Source: Candidatus Acidianus copahuensis (GTDB lineage: Archaea; Thermoproteota; Thermoprotei_A; Sulfolobales; Sulfolobaceae). Taken from it: DNA of 64,000 nt. The position numbers and the translations under genes are program-made. Where the stretch lies: the NCBI RefSeq assembly GCF_000632495.1, contig NZ_JFZT01000021.1, positions 1 through 64,000 on the forward strand, read 5' to 3'. A model generated the notes under the pieces. That model did not search any database. It had not been told where the DNA came from and saw nothing but the letters and a program-made list of their open reading frames with translations. Positions 44,130 to 52,833 of this stretch are shown in pieces. The first letter of the stretch is position 1; every line of letters begins with the position of its first letter.

Positions 44130-44168
44130 TATACTTTATATAGTTTTTATGAAAAAACATATATAAAC
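44130..44168 (+). promoter_or_regulatory. promoter of sor
   Basis: Two TATA-like boxes, TTATACTTTATATAG (44129-44143) and CATATATAAAC (44158-44168), precede sor. The second is centred 37 bases before the ATG, so a transcript of about 10-12 bases of leader (ATTAGTGAAC) would result; the first would allow a longer leader. Confidence 0.5.
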
Positions 44169-44199
44169 TATGTGCAAGAGAACATATTAGTGAACAAAA

Positions 44200-45126
44200 A
44201 TGCCTAAACCATATGTAGCTATAAATATGGCAGATCTTAGAAACGAACCAAAAACCTTCGAAATGTTTGCCTCAGTCGGTCCAAAAGTTTGTATGGTTAC
44301 TGCTAGACATCCTGGATTTGTAGGATTCCAGAACCATATACAGATTGGAGTTTTACCTTTTGGGACAAGATATGGAGGAGCTAAGATGGACATGACAAAG
44401 GAAAGTAGCACTGTAAGAGTATTGCAATATACATTCTGGAAGGACTGGAAGGATCATGAAGAAATGCACAGACAAAACTGGTCCTACCTATTTAGACTTT
44501 GCTTCTCATGCGCATCTCAGATGATCTGGGGACCTTGGGAACCACTATATGAGATAACTTATGCTAATATGCCAATAAACACTGAAATGACTGACTTTAC
44601 CGAAGTTGTAGGAAGAAAGTTTGCTGAAGGAAAACCAATGGAAATACCAGCAATATCTCAACCATATGGAAAAAGAGTCGTTGCATATGCAGAACATACT
44701 GTAAAACCTGGAAAGGAAAAACAATTTGAGGACGCCATAATAAAAACTCTGGAAATGTTTAAAAGGGCACCAGGATTTCTAGGAGCGATGGTATTAAAGG
44801 AAATTGGAGTTTCAGCAATTGGAAGTTTTCAGTTCGGTTCTAAAGGGTTGCATGAACTTTTAGAAACTCCTGGATCACTAGAACCAGATCCAAATAGCAC
44901 TATATTTGAACCTCCAGAAGCGAAACCAACACCTCCAAACTACATAGTTCATGTAGAATGGGCTGACCAAGACGCTTTACAGTTCGGTATGGGAAGAGTA
45001 CTGCTAAGCCCAGAGTACAGGGCCATTCATGACCAAGCTTTAGATACCCTAATATATGGTCCGTACATTAGAATAATTAATCCAATAATGGAAGGAACGT
45101 TCTGGAGAGAATATCTCAACGGATAA
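44200..45126 (+). CDS. sor: sulfur oxygenase reductase
   Basis: SOR disproportionates elemental sulfur with O2 to sulfite, thiosulfate and sulfide in the cytoplasm, inside a 24-subunit hollow sphere. The residues match the enzyme exactly: catalytic Cys31 and the pair Cys101/Cys104, and iron ligands His86, His90 and Glu114. 308 residues, the canonical length. It is monocistronic, with its own promoter, and in Acidianus sor is strongly sulfur-induced. Sulfite and thiosulfate made here feed sulfite oxidation and thiosulfate:quinone oxidoreductase; no TQO or sulfite enzyme is seen in this window. Confidence 0.98.
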   Translation: MPKPYVAINMADLRNEPKTFEMFASVGPKVCMVTARHPGFVGFQNHIQIGVLPFGTRYGGAKMDMTKESSTVRVLQYTFWKDWKDHEEMHRQNWSYLFRLCFSCASQMIWGPWEPLYEITYANMPINTEMTDFTEVVGRKFAEGKPMEIPAISQPYGKRVVAYAEHTVKPGKEKQFEDAIIKTLEMFKRAPGFLGAMVLKEIGVSAIGSFQFGSKGLHELLETPGSLEPDPNSTIFEPPEAKPTPPNYIVHVEWADQDALQFGMGRVLLSPEYRAIHDQALDTLIYGPYIRIINPIMEGTFWREYLNG

Positions 45127-45138
45127 ACCATATGCGAA

Positions 45139-46440
45139 CTACCGACCTTTCGATCTTACTACGCTATTGTTAACCTTTGCCTTGGTTTTTGCCAAGATAA
45201 AGGGGGCCGACTCTACATGTACTAAGGACTATCCCACCCCGCACTAGAGATGATATTAAGAGAACCCACAAAACTACAGTCGGCAGTGAAAACGACAGCT
45301 CTTATAGACTAAAACTCTCTCTGAAAGACGCATATTCTTTTTTAAAAAAAAAAAACATAATCACAACAAGGACAACTCCTTGAAGTGTACATGGGCTTGA
45401 CTAATTCGAATTCCTTTTCATACTTTTCCATCTGCTACCTTAGTATCTCTCTCATCTCGTAAAAGCTAAAATCATCTAAATGAAGGTGGAGGAGTCTAGT
45501 AGAACTTGAAACTATTTTCTTCACTTATATATCCTCCATGACTAGGTCGTCATAGTTCTTAGCAAGAAACTTCCCTATCTTGAAGTATAAGCCACAACGG
45601 AAATTTACAATATTTTTACAAAACTTTAGATATTATAACTTTCGCCTTCTAAAAGTTTTTAGAACCTTTGACCTTCATAGATAGTGACTGTTTAAATCCC
45701 TTCAACCTTTCTAGCAGTTTCTCAAACGCTTAGGGTTTTCCACGTAATGTCTATCTAAAGTTGTTAGAAGTCTATATTATTTAAACATCAAACTTCTTTC
45801 ATTCTTTTCCCTTGGGAAATTTACCTGTTTATCTAGAATCCCTTTAATGCTTCAAATAACGATCATTGATAGCTTGTACTTCTTGAGAATAGAGTTATTG
45901 ATACTTCTAGTCCTGTTTTCTCAGTTCGAGGACTATCATCTTAACTTGTCTTATTTAGTCCTTTTCGTTCATTTCATAAAAATAGATTGATACCTACCTT
46001 AAGCCCGTTGCATATTTAGTATTCTAACTTTAACTACCTTTTTAAGCCTTTAGTCCTGGATGGTTGGCATAGGATCTAAATCTGAAGTACGGTATGCATC
46101 AGATCATTAATGAGAAACGAGACTTATTCACCTCTAGAAGGGGCTATTCATTTCCATTTTCGCGGTCTTTTTTCCCACCGTTTGTCCCTAGAGGGCTTTA
46201 TGTTGTTTACTGTACTTTATCCCTCTAAGAGCTTTTCTCATCTACACGTTAATTAGTAGCATAGCCATCTCCAGTGTGGGATCAAGGAATCTGGATCAAC
46301 AGCATAGATCCCTACAGACATATCATCCCACTCCTTAGTGCAGTACACGTCATTAGATGGAGTTAGTCATGAAAATTATGTAATTGCCTTAAGAGCCTTT
46401 TGTTACCCTAGAATCTGAAATCGCTTTACTGTCCCCTAAA
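45139..46440 (-). pseudogene. decayed tnpB element (minus strand)
   Basis: Reading the minus strand, the right-end region of the element is at 45139-45310 (GCGGGGTGGGATAG and AAACCAAGGCAAAGGTTAAC resemble the 53.9 kb relic). A TnpB piece IGKFLAKNYDDLVMEDI occurs at about 45590-45540 (RuvC-II region), and the zinc-ribbon part is broken by stops. The whole 1.3 kb is about the length of one element. No intact frame remains. Confidence 0.6.
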
Positions 46441-46483
46441 GAGATAAGGCAAATTTTTTTCCTAGGTTTATGAACATTGAAAA

Positions 46484-46936
46484 GTGAAAAAGAATAAAGT
46501 CAAAAAATTAATGGCTTTACTTAACCTGATTATATCTATTCTATTTCTAACTTGGATAACTATAATAACTAAAACAGCGTTTATTCTTCCTCCATTCCTT
46601 GCAACAGCAGCTACAAAATATCCTGATCCTGATTGGAGATTACATAGAAGTATAATTATATTAACAAGTTATATTGTAAGCGCCACAATAGGTATAATCT
46701 TTTCATTCTTTGGATTGGCTGGTATATTTTTTGCAGTAGTTGGATCAATATTATCTTTCTTGATACAGATATCCTTTGATATAGAACATCCACCATCAAT
46801 ACTTGCGACTTTTCTTGGAGTTTTGGAAAAGGTTAAATTCTTCTTTCTGATTCATCCAATAATATCTGGAGTTATTATTATTGAAACTGTAAATTATTTA
46901 TTTACAAGGTTCTTAGAGCCCAAATTAACAGATTAA
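46484..46936 (+). CDS. HPP-family membrane protein
   Basis: A 150-residue protein with four helices and the conserved HPP motif (IEHPPSILATFLG near residue 105) of the HPP family, whose plastid members (NRT-type nitrite transporters in cyanobacteria and algae) carry nitrite. The archaeal role is unknown. The start is GTG 46484; an ATG lies nine codons later (MALLNL). It stands alone after the decayed tnpB element. Confidence 0.65.
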   Translation: MKKNKVKKLMALLNLIISILFLTWITIITKTAFILPPFLATAATKYPDPDWRLHRSIIILTSYIVSATIGIIFSFFGLAGIFFAVVGSILSFLIQISFDIEHPPSILATFLGVLEKVKFFFLIHPIISGVIIIETVNYLFTRFLEPKLTD

Positions 46937-47055
46937 TCAAAACTGTTCTAGAAATAGCGTAATAGACTTAACCCTATGTTTTCAGTAATTAATGTATCTC
47001 TTCTTTCATTTTCTCGAAACATAAGTCTTCTCGTACTCTATGCAGTATAGCTTCT

Positions 47056-47160
47056 TTGCTGTCGATAACAGTTTCGCTTAAATTATGACATTTATAAGAA
47101 TAATTGTCAATTTTCCTACAGGCATAGAGAGGGTTATAACTGAAAACCTCGCTCTTTAGC
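47056..47160 (+). mobile_element. element-end fragment, matching the left end at 19905
   Basis: GCTGT..CAGTTTCGCTTAAA..TGACATTTATA (47056-47096) matches about three quarters of positions of 19905-19945. Some 50 bases on, CCTCGCTCTTTAG (47147-47159) resembles the right-end hairpin arm of the 49.0 kb relic. A short left-to-right remnant is likely. Confidence 0.4.
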
Positions 47161-47211
47161 ATTCTCCTAAAAGCAGGAAAAAATTTAGCTATTCAAAGAT
47201 ATCATTTATCC

Positions 47212-47553
47212 ATGGATGAGAAAGAGTTAGTCCTAAAGAGTTTAGATAAAGTAGACAGATGGTATATTATGCTAGCTGGAATAAAGGAAAATAATCTTCT
47301 CTTAGTTACGAAGCGAGAAGTTCCCTCTACAGTAGAAGTAGATGGAATTTTCCTTAACGTCATCCACTACGATCCGGATCAGTACCTTGAAGAGGTCTCA
47401 AGAAATGAGGAACTATTCAGATCTTACAAGGTTTATTACTTTGTAAAAACATATATGAGAAAATTACTTGACTTACTCTCTTCATTAGAAGTTCAAAGAA
47501 TGAGCTTAACTTTAGAGGATTTTGAAGAAAAAAATAGACAAAACTTACATTAA
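47212..47553 (+). CDS. unknown soluble protein
   Basis: A 113-residue protein with no recognised family: an alpha/beta pattern (YIMLAGIKENNLLLVTKREV, then IFLNVIHYDPDQYLEEV) and a coiled-coil-like C-terminus. A TATA-like AATTTAGC with an AAAGATATC stretch precedes the ATG at 47212. It ends head-to-head with the DUF2173-like gene at 47554, with no gap between them. Function cannot be inferred. Confidence 0.5.
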   Translation: MDEKELVLKSLDKVDRWYIMLAGIKENNLLLVTKREVPSTVEVDGIFLNVIHYDPDQYLEEVSRNEELFRSYKVYYFVKTYMRKLLDLLSSLEVQRMSLTLEDFEEKNRQNLH

Positions 47554-48012
47554 TTATAGTCTATAACTGAACTTAGTTCTAGACATACCTAAGAATATTA
47601 CACCAACTAAGATTAGTATAGTTGGAAGATAAAGCCTAGGCTCTGGTGCAAAATAGTTCATAAAAGGAGTGAAAATAGCCAAATAGTATAGAATCACAGA
47701 AATAATCACTAATATAGAACCTATAGCTATCCATACCTTATTGTATACATATTCTACAAACAGTTCTTGCCAATCAACTTTTTGATTATCCACTAAAACT
47801 GCTAAGTTCTTCATGAAAGCTAGACTCTTATCGGATCCTATCATCGCGAAACCGTTAAGTTTAGAGAATCCTAACTCCTTGGCTTCCTCATTCCCTTTCT
47901 CTATATTAAACTTTATTACTTTAGCTATTTCCTCCGAATTGCTTACATCGCTTTCAACTACCCTCCCTTCAGGACTTATTCTGACATGACCTAAATAGCC
48001 CTTGGTTTTCAT
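47554..48012 (-). CDS. DUF2173/roadblock-like domain fused to two membrane helices
   Basis: A 152-residue protein. Residues 1-85 are a soluble domain homologous to the neighbour at 48009: GFAMIGSDKSLAFMKNLAVLV here and GFAMVVDNTGILYLNGILIV there, each followed by a DW pair. Two helices follow (residues about 92-112 and 128-146). The soluble fold is of the roadblock/DUF2173 type, so the pair may act as a scaffold or GTPase-associated pair. They overlap by 4 bases and are cotranslated. Confidence 0.6.
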   Translation of the reverse strand: MKTKGYLGHVRISPEGRVVESDVSNSEEIAKVIKFNIEKGNEEAKELGFSKLNGFAMIGSDKSLAFMKNLAVLVDNQKVDWQELFVEYVYNKVWIAIGSILVIISVILYYLAIFTPFMNYFAPEPRLYLPTILILVGVIFLGMSRTKFSYRL

Positions 48013-48314
48013 GCTGCAATCACCCCTCTCTCTGCTTCCCTAATTATGGTTGACCAATCAGTATTCCTAGCGTCTACTACAATAAGAATTCCATTTAAGT
48101 AAAGTATTCCAGTGTTATCAACTACCATTGCGAATCCTCTTAAAGATCCTAGACCTATTCTCTTTGCCTCGTCGTCCCCTATTCTCATGTTTTCCATGAT
48201 TATGTTTATCATTTTCTGTTGATCTATTTTTAGATCTTTACCAGTAATTTTTATCATCTTTTCACCGCTAAGCCGATAAACACCAATCAATCCTGGAATA
48301 TTTTCGTAGGACAT
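48009..48314 (-). CDS. DUF2173/roadblock-like protein
   Basis: A 101-residue soluble protein of the DUF2173 (roadblock/LC7-like) type, with the GLGSLRGFAMVVDNTG core near residue 60. The same domain occurs in the next gene, there with membrane helices, so the two may form a dimer with one membrane-bound partner. Members are common in sulfur- and iron-oxidising microbes, but their role is unknown. The start ATG (48314) is preceded by an AT-rich region. Confidence 0.6.
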   Translation of the reverse strand: MSYENIPGLIGVYRLSGEKMIKITGKDLKIDQQKMINIIMENMRIGDDEAKRIGLGSLRGFAMVVDNTGILYLNGILIVVDARNTDWSTIIREAERGVIAA

Positions 48315-48452
48315 TGTTAATCTATGTATATATTTGTCTAAATTAGTTAATAAATGTTTCTCTTAGAATTATAGCGTTTTAGAAGATTTTAAATTTTTTA
48401 GAAGTTTTATGATTAGCTAAATTTTTTAAAAAAAGATTAAAAATAAATTTAA

Positions 48453-48872
48453 CTAAATTTTCCTCCTTATTCTCTCTAGTCTAACCTCTTCGTCTAGTTT
48501 TGAGGCAAAATCATTAAACCACTTACTCATAAAGAACGTCTTAGATAAAGTGTCCATCCAACCTTCATAAGAGAATTTTACATTTATCTTCCTCTGTTGA
48601 GGTTTCAGTTCGATAACTAATTTTCCATTTCCCTTCCATCTACCAGCTTTTAGAATAAACGTATAGGTCACCGATTCGCTTCCTATGTAGTAATTTCCCT
48701 CTATATTAAATTGCATTCCCATGAACTTACCATTTGACTCAAATGAACCTTCCTTAAAGCGGGTATTCTTTATAGGAGGGAAAACCCTCGGTAAAACAAA
48801 GGTAGGATCGGAAAGAATAGTCTTTAAAGGTTCGAATTCATGGGGGTAAAGGATTTCTTTCTCCACTTGCAT
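48453..48872 (-). CDS. SRPBCC-like protein (DUF3211 type)
   Basis: A 139-residue Sulfolobales protein resembling DUF3211, part of the SRPBCC/START-like lipid- or ligand-binding folds: long alternating beta-strands (NGKFMGMQFNIEGNYYIG; ESVTYTFILKAGRW), a C-terminal helix (about residues 108-135) and no cysteines. It should be soluble in the cytoplasm and bind a hydrophobic ligand. It is a single gene with a start at ATG 48872. The role is unknown. Confidence 0.6.
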   Translation of the reverse strand: MQVEKEILYPHEFEPLKTILSDPTFVLPRVFPPIKNTRFKEGSFESNGKFMGMQFNIEGNYYIGSESVTYTFILKAGRWKGNGKLVIELKPQQRKINVKFSYEGWMDTLSKTFFMSKWFNDFASKLDEEVRLERIRRKI

Positions 48873-49202
48873 ATATAACTACTTGAACGAAGGAATAAAA
48901 GTTTTATAATTATAATTTTAATAAGGCCTCGTTAAATGTGAATAAATTAAATCGGATTTTATGATAAAGGATAAATTTTCTTAAAAATCAGTCAATGTCT
49001 AAATCTTTGGATCTGACCTCCTCCCCGCTCTAAAGAGCGAGGCTTCCAGTTGTAATACAGTCTTTAAAGGTTCAGTCTTCATAGTCTAGTAAATATATTT
49101 TTTCCAAGAAATATGTACTAAAACATTAAATTAAAGTTCTCTATTGTAATACTGATTCTATAAGCCTATAAGGAATTTATATTTGCTTTCAGAAAATATG
49201 AT
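48873..49202 (-). mobile_element. tnpB-element right-end relic (about 49014-49050)
   Basis: On the minus strand, GGAAGCCTCGCTCTTTAG then AGCGGGGAGGAGGTCAG is a right-end signature with the hairpin CGCTC-TAAA-GAGCG (plus-strand view, 49026-49039). No tnpB frame is seen. The rest of the gap (to 49202) is AT-rich with the promoter of the AIM24 gene. A 15-base match AGTCTTTAAAGGTTC occurs at 49059-49073 and at 48819-48833, the latter inside the DUF3211 gene. Confidence 0.5.
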
Positions 49203-49877
49203 ATGGCAATATATCAGATTATAGGAGAAGATATGCAATACCTTCAGGCAGATCTCCTACCTCAAGATTTAATATATGGAGAGCCAGCTCATCTAGTTTC
49301 TAAGGACTTTACGGTCAGTTTTGAGATGAAAATGAGGGGAGGCTTGCTTAAGGCATTAGGGAGAGCGTTAACTGGATCGGACTTTTTTGTGACAGAAGTA
49401 AAAGGCCCGGGTAAAGTTACTTTCTCTGGTTTTTTACCAGGGAAAATAATAGAGATTCCATTAAACAATTCTTCACTATTGGTCGAGCATAGCTCGTTTT
49501 TAGCAGCAGAGAGCTCAGTGGAATATGGAGCCACATTAGCAAGACTTACTGCTGGAATTTTAGGAGGAGAAGGGTTATTTATGGCAAAATTTAGCGGTAG
49601 TGGAAGAGTATGGATTCATGCAGTAGGCGGGGTTATAACTAGATACTTGAATCCAGGAGAAAAGATCCAGATTGAGGCATCACACTTACTTGCGTTTAAT
49701 GAAGGAATGAGATACGGTATAGCGAGAGTAGGTGGTCTAAAAACAATGTTACTATCTGGTCTTGAGGGAGAAGGAATATTTTTTGTAGAAATAGAGGGAC
49801 CTGGTATGATATGGGCTCACGCGGTATCTAGACTTCAATTAGCAGCATCTATAGCCAAAATGATACCACATAGCTAA
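49203..49877 (+). CDS. AIM24/TIGR00266-family protein
   Basis: A 224-residue protein of the AIM24 family: double-stranded beta-helix repeats, with IKIE-like contacts, GEGLFMAKFSGSGRVWIHA and GEGIFFVEIEGPGMIWAHAV showing its repeat structure, and the LARLTAGILGGEG motif. Yeast AIM24 acts in mitochondrial membrane organisation; in archaea its role is unknown. It is single, with an ATG at 49203. No membrane helix. Confidence 0.75.
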   Translation: MAIYQIIGEDMQYLQADLLPQDLIYGEPAHLVSKDFTVSFEMKMRGGLLKALGRALTGSDFFVTEVKGPGKVTFSGFLPGKIIEIPLNNSSLLVEHSSFLAAESSVEYGATLARLTAGILGGEGLFMAKFSGSGRVWIHAVGGVITRYLNPGEKIQIEASHLLAFNEGMRYGIARVGGLKTMLLSGLEGEGIFFVEIEGPGMIWAHAVSRLQLAASIAKMIPHS

Positions 49878-50165
49878 AGCTCTCTAAACAAAAAGAAATC
49901 TCTTTTCAATATATTTTTAACAAAAAAGTTCATATTAGTTAGAATTTTAGAGTAACGAAGTCGAACAATATCTTAAGGCTTGATCTTGAGAAATTGATGA
50001 GATTATATACATCTGATCCGAATAAGATCATAATGATAGATAACCAAGATATATGATATTAGTGCCCAAAATATAAGTTTTTGATTATAATTTTCATTTT
50101 TATGTAAATATTTATATTACGTCACAGTAGTTTAAACTTTTAATCTACATATATATTGCCTTATT
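49878..50165. other. intergenic, promoter of the thiolase operon
   Basis: AT-rich, no gene seen. Around 50130-50165 the TTAAACTTTTAATC and ATATATATTGCC stretch is a likely promoter; the ATG at 50166 is about 25 bases from the second element. Confidence 0.4.
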
Positions 50166-51287
50166 ATGGTCGCAATTATTGAAGTAGGTCTCACTAAGTT
50201 TGGCAAAAGAAAGGAATCCGTTTTGGACTTAGCTGCAGAAGCGTCAGTTGATATAATTAGAAAGCATTATGACGAGATCGACTTTGTAGTCGTCTCTAAC
50301 AGTTATTCTGGAGAATTTAATTCAATTTCTGGAATAAACAATCTTCTTACTACCTATCTGTCGATTGACAGCGTCCCTTCAGTTAGAGTTGATAATACTA
50401 GTGGGAGTGGAGGAACGGCTCTTTTAATAGCAAAAACCATAATAGATTCTGGATTAGCTAAAAGAGTTCTAGTAGTTGGAGTAGAGAAGATGTCTGAAAA
50501 GAACACTAAACACGTGACTTCTATTATAGCTTCTCTCTTACCTAGAGAAGAGAGGGATGTTGGTCTAACTTTACCTTCATTGGCTGGCCTTATGGCAAAA
50601 GAATACGTTTCAAGGTATAATGCAAAAAGAGAAGGGATAGCGATGGTAGCAGTAAAAAATCACAGAAATGGTTCTATGAACCCTTATGCACATATACAGA
50701 AAGAAGTTAGCCTAGATGAGGTCCTTAGATCTCCTATGATAGCTGAACCATTAACACTGTACGAATTCACTCCAATAAGTGATGGGGCAGCTGCAATTCT
50801 ACTCACAAAAGATGAAGAGGCGGAGAGTTTTACAAAGAAGCCTGTATACATTAAAGGAACAAAGATTTCGTCTGACACAAGTAACATTTCTTCTAGAGAA
50901 GACATCTTATCTTTGAGGGCAGTAAGGAATTCAGGCAAAATCATAAAGGAAAAGGTAGATTTTGCAGAACTTCACGACATGGCAACGATTTTGGAAATAG
51001 TTGAAGCAGAAGAACTCGGACTTCTAAAAAAGGGAGAAGGATGGAAAGCCTATATTGAAGGAGATACCGACATAGATGGAGAAATTCCGATAAACACAAG
51101 TGGGGGACTTAACTCAAAAGGGCATCCAATTGGGGCTAGCGGGATAGCCCAGGCAGTAGAATGCTTTCTCCAAATAAGAGGAGACGCAGGCCAAAGGCAA
51201 GTAAAGGAACATAGATTAGGATTATCGCTTAGTATGGCTGGTTTTGGAAATTCTGTATCTGTTATAATCTATGGTGATGAACCTTGA
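50166..51287 (+). CDS. thiolase-family protein without the nucleophilic cysteine
   Basis: A 373-residue protein with the thiolase fold of the acetyl-CoA acetyltransferase/SCP-x type. The C-terminal catalytic region is typical (GHPIGASGIAQAVE; HDMATILE), but the nucleophile motif reads RVDNTSGSGGTALL, with Ser79 where the family has Cys. It has only one Cys, remote from that motif. It may therefore not form acyl-thioester intermediates, and could instead serve as a Zn-ribbon-linked partner of a real thiolase or a new activity. The stop overlaps the next gene (zinc ribbon) by 4 bases. Confidence 0.7.
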   Translation: MVAIIEVGLTKFGKRKESVLDLAAEASVDIIRKHYDEIDFVVVSNSYSGEFNSISGINNLLTTYLSIDSVPSVRVDNTSGSGGTALLIAKTIIDSGLAKRVLVVGVEKMSEKNTKHVTSIIASLLPREERDVGLTLPSLAGLMAKEYVSRYNAKREGIAMVAVKNHRNGSMNPYAHIQKEVSLDEVLRSPMIAEPLTLYEFTPISDGAAAILLTKDEEAESFTKKPVYIKGTKISSDTSNISSREDILSLRAVRNSGKIIKEKVDFAELHDMATILEIVEAEELGLLKKGEGWKAYIEGDTDIDGEIPINTSGGLNSKGHPIGASGIAQAVECFLQIRGDAGQRQVKEHRLGLSLSMAGFGNSVSVIIYGDEP

Positions 51288-51499
51288 TGAAGTGTAATAA
51301 TTGTGGTTATATATCATTCACAAGAAGATATATTTGTCCAGTTTGTAGGTCTACTTCCTTTATTAAAGACGAAGTGAGTTTAAGCGAAAAGATATGTTGG
51401 AAATTATATGCGACTCCAGAAGGTTTTCCAGAAAAATACACTCTATGCTTAGTTGAGGACAAAGGAGTCAAGGGATTTAAGAGAATTGAAAATATTTAA
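51284..51499 (+). CDS. DUF35-type zinc-ribbon protein, short
   Basis: A 71-residue protein beginning CNNCGYISFTRRYICPVC, a zinc ribbon with two CxxC knuckles. In archaea DUF35 proteins accompany thiolases and HMG-CoA synthases. They normally run 120-150 residues with an OB-fold; here only the ribbon and a stub remain. It overlaps the thiolase by 4 bases. The shortness is real, unless a frameshift occurred near 51480-51500. Confidence 0.65.
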   Translation: MMKCNNCGYISFTRRYICPVCRSTSFIKDEVSLSEKICWKLYATPEGFPEKYTLCLVEDKGVKGFKRIENI

Positions 51500-51521
51500 A
51501 CTTTGTTCGAAAACTGATTAC

Positions 51522-52058
51522 ATGGCTAAACTAATAGCAACTTTGGGAACATCTCCTGGAGGAGTAGTTGAAACGTTTAATTTCCTTGTTAAAGAAATGA
51601 ATGAAGAAATTACAGATATATATATAATCACTACAGAAGATAAATCAGTAAAGAAGGCATGGGAAGTCGTAAAGATTCTCTTTACTTGCTGTGTTAAGCA
51701 AGAATTTCCACAAATTCAGATTGCTGAAATTCCAAGCGGAATAAGGGATATAGAGTCACCTGAAGATTTAAGGAGGTTTATGGAAACGTTATCTGGAAAA
51801 ATAGAGAAAAATGACTTTGTAGATATTACTGGAGGAAGAAAAGGAATGAGCGTTGCAGCAGCACTTATGGCTCGCGAAGCTGAAGCAAAAATTATTACGT
51901 CAATAATTCCTCAATCTGAGTACAAAGAGATAAATGAAAGATTATCAAAAATTAGTAACATTCCTCAAATAAATGAAACTAATTGCCCAGAAACATTGAA
52001 AGAAGATTATTGTAACATGATAAGTAAAAATGCTAAGACAATACTATTTGATCTATGA
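51522..52058 (+). CDS. CARF-type protein, possible cyclic oligoadenylate ring nuclease-like
   Basis: A 178-residue protein with two hallmarks of CARF domains: an N-terminal TLGTSPGGVVE loop (residues 7-17) and DITGGRKGMS at residues 101-110, the motif found in CRISPR-associated ring nucleases and CARF effectors. It has no effector domain. Such proteins bind or cleave cyclic oligoadenylates made by type III CRISPR systems. No CRISPR array or cas gene is visible here, so it is stand-alone. I start it at ATG 51522; a longer frame from 51453 would overlap the zinc-ribbon gene. Confidence 0.65.
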   Translation: MAKLIATLGTSPGGVVETFNFLVKEMNEEITDIYIITTEDKSVKKAWEVVKILFTCCVKQEFPQIQIAEIPSGIRDIESPEDLRRFMETLSGKIEKNDFVDITGGRKGMSVAAALMAREAEAKIITSIIPQSEYKEINERLSKISNIPQINETNCPETLKEDYCNMISKNAKTILFDL

Positions 52059-52191
52059 GAAGAAGAGAGATATAAAAAAGGAAAAGTGTAGCGATAGAAA
52101 ACCAATTTATCCTCAAACACTATTGGTCAAAAATTTTATAACATTCTAGGAAATGTGAAAATAGAGCCAAAGAGGTAGTAGAACTATTGTG

Positions 52192-52833
52192 ATGAGTCTT
52201 CTATTCGATGAAATAGTTTCATGCAATAGATGTGAACTAAGAAACTTCTCTAAGCAAATTGCCGAAAGAAGAGTAAGGAGATTCCATTCATGGGATTATT
52301 GGGGAAAACCTTTACCGGGCTTTGGAGATGAAAAGGCAAAACTTCTGATCGTTGGTCTTGCCCCAGCTGCTCATGGAGGGAACAGAACGGGTAGAGTCTT
52401 TACGGGAGATTCTTCAGGTGAATGGGTAATAAAGGGACTCTACGAACTAGGTCTTTCAAACTTGGAGAAGTCAACCTCAAAAGAAGACCAACTAGTCCTA
52501 CGAGGAGTATATTTGACAAATTCCGTAAAATGTGTTCCTCCAAAGAATAAACCAAATTCCATAGAAATATTGATCTGTCGTCCTTTTTTAGAGAGGGAAA
52601 TTTCCATGCTAAATGAATTAAAAGTGATCCTAGTCCTAGGAAGAATAGCCTTTTCCTCAGTTGTTAGTGTGCTAAAACTGGAATGTAGTTTTTCTCACGG
52701 CAAAGTTTGTGAAGGGCCAATAACACTAGTTTCAAGTTATCACCCAAGTATGCAAAACACTAGAACTGGAAGGTTAACTTGGGATAGTTGGATTGAGGTT
52801 CTCAGAAAAGCAAAGGTTCTTGCCGGTCTCTAA
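52192..52833 (+). CDS. family 5 uracil-DNA glycosylase (UDGb)
   Basis: Removes uracil and other deaminated bases from DNA in the first step of base-excision repair. 214 residues counting the GTG two bases before; 213 from ATG. The active-site region is GLAPAAHGGNRTGRVFTG (near residues 56-73), with HPS in SSYHPSMQN near residue 188. Four Cys (12, 15, 115, 130) bind the [4Fe-4S] cluster typical of thermophilic UDGs. It is convergent and overlapping by 32 bases with the next gene. Important at high temperature, where deamination is fast. Confidence 0.9.
   Translation: MSLLFDEIVSCNRCELRNFSKQIAERRVRRFHSWDYWGKPLPGFGDEKAKLLIVGLAPAAHGGNRTGRVFTGDSSGEWVIKGLYELGLSNLEKSTSKEDQLVLRGVYLTNSVKCVPPKNKPNSIEILICRPFLEREISMLNELKVILVLGRIAFSSVVSVLKLECSFSHGKVCEGPITLVSSYHPSMQNTRTGRLTWDSWIEVLRKAKVLAGL

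Noticed and set aside
51453..51521. Longer N-terminus for the CARF-type protein
   Set aside because: It overlaps the zinc-ribbon gene and lacks family similarity; the ATG at 51522 begins the canonical strand.
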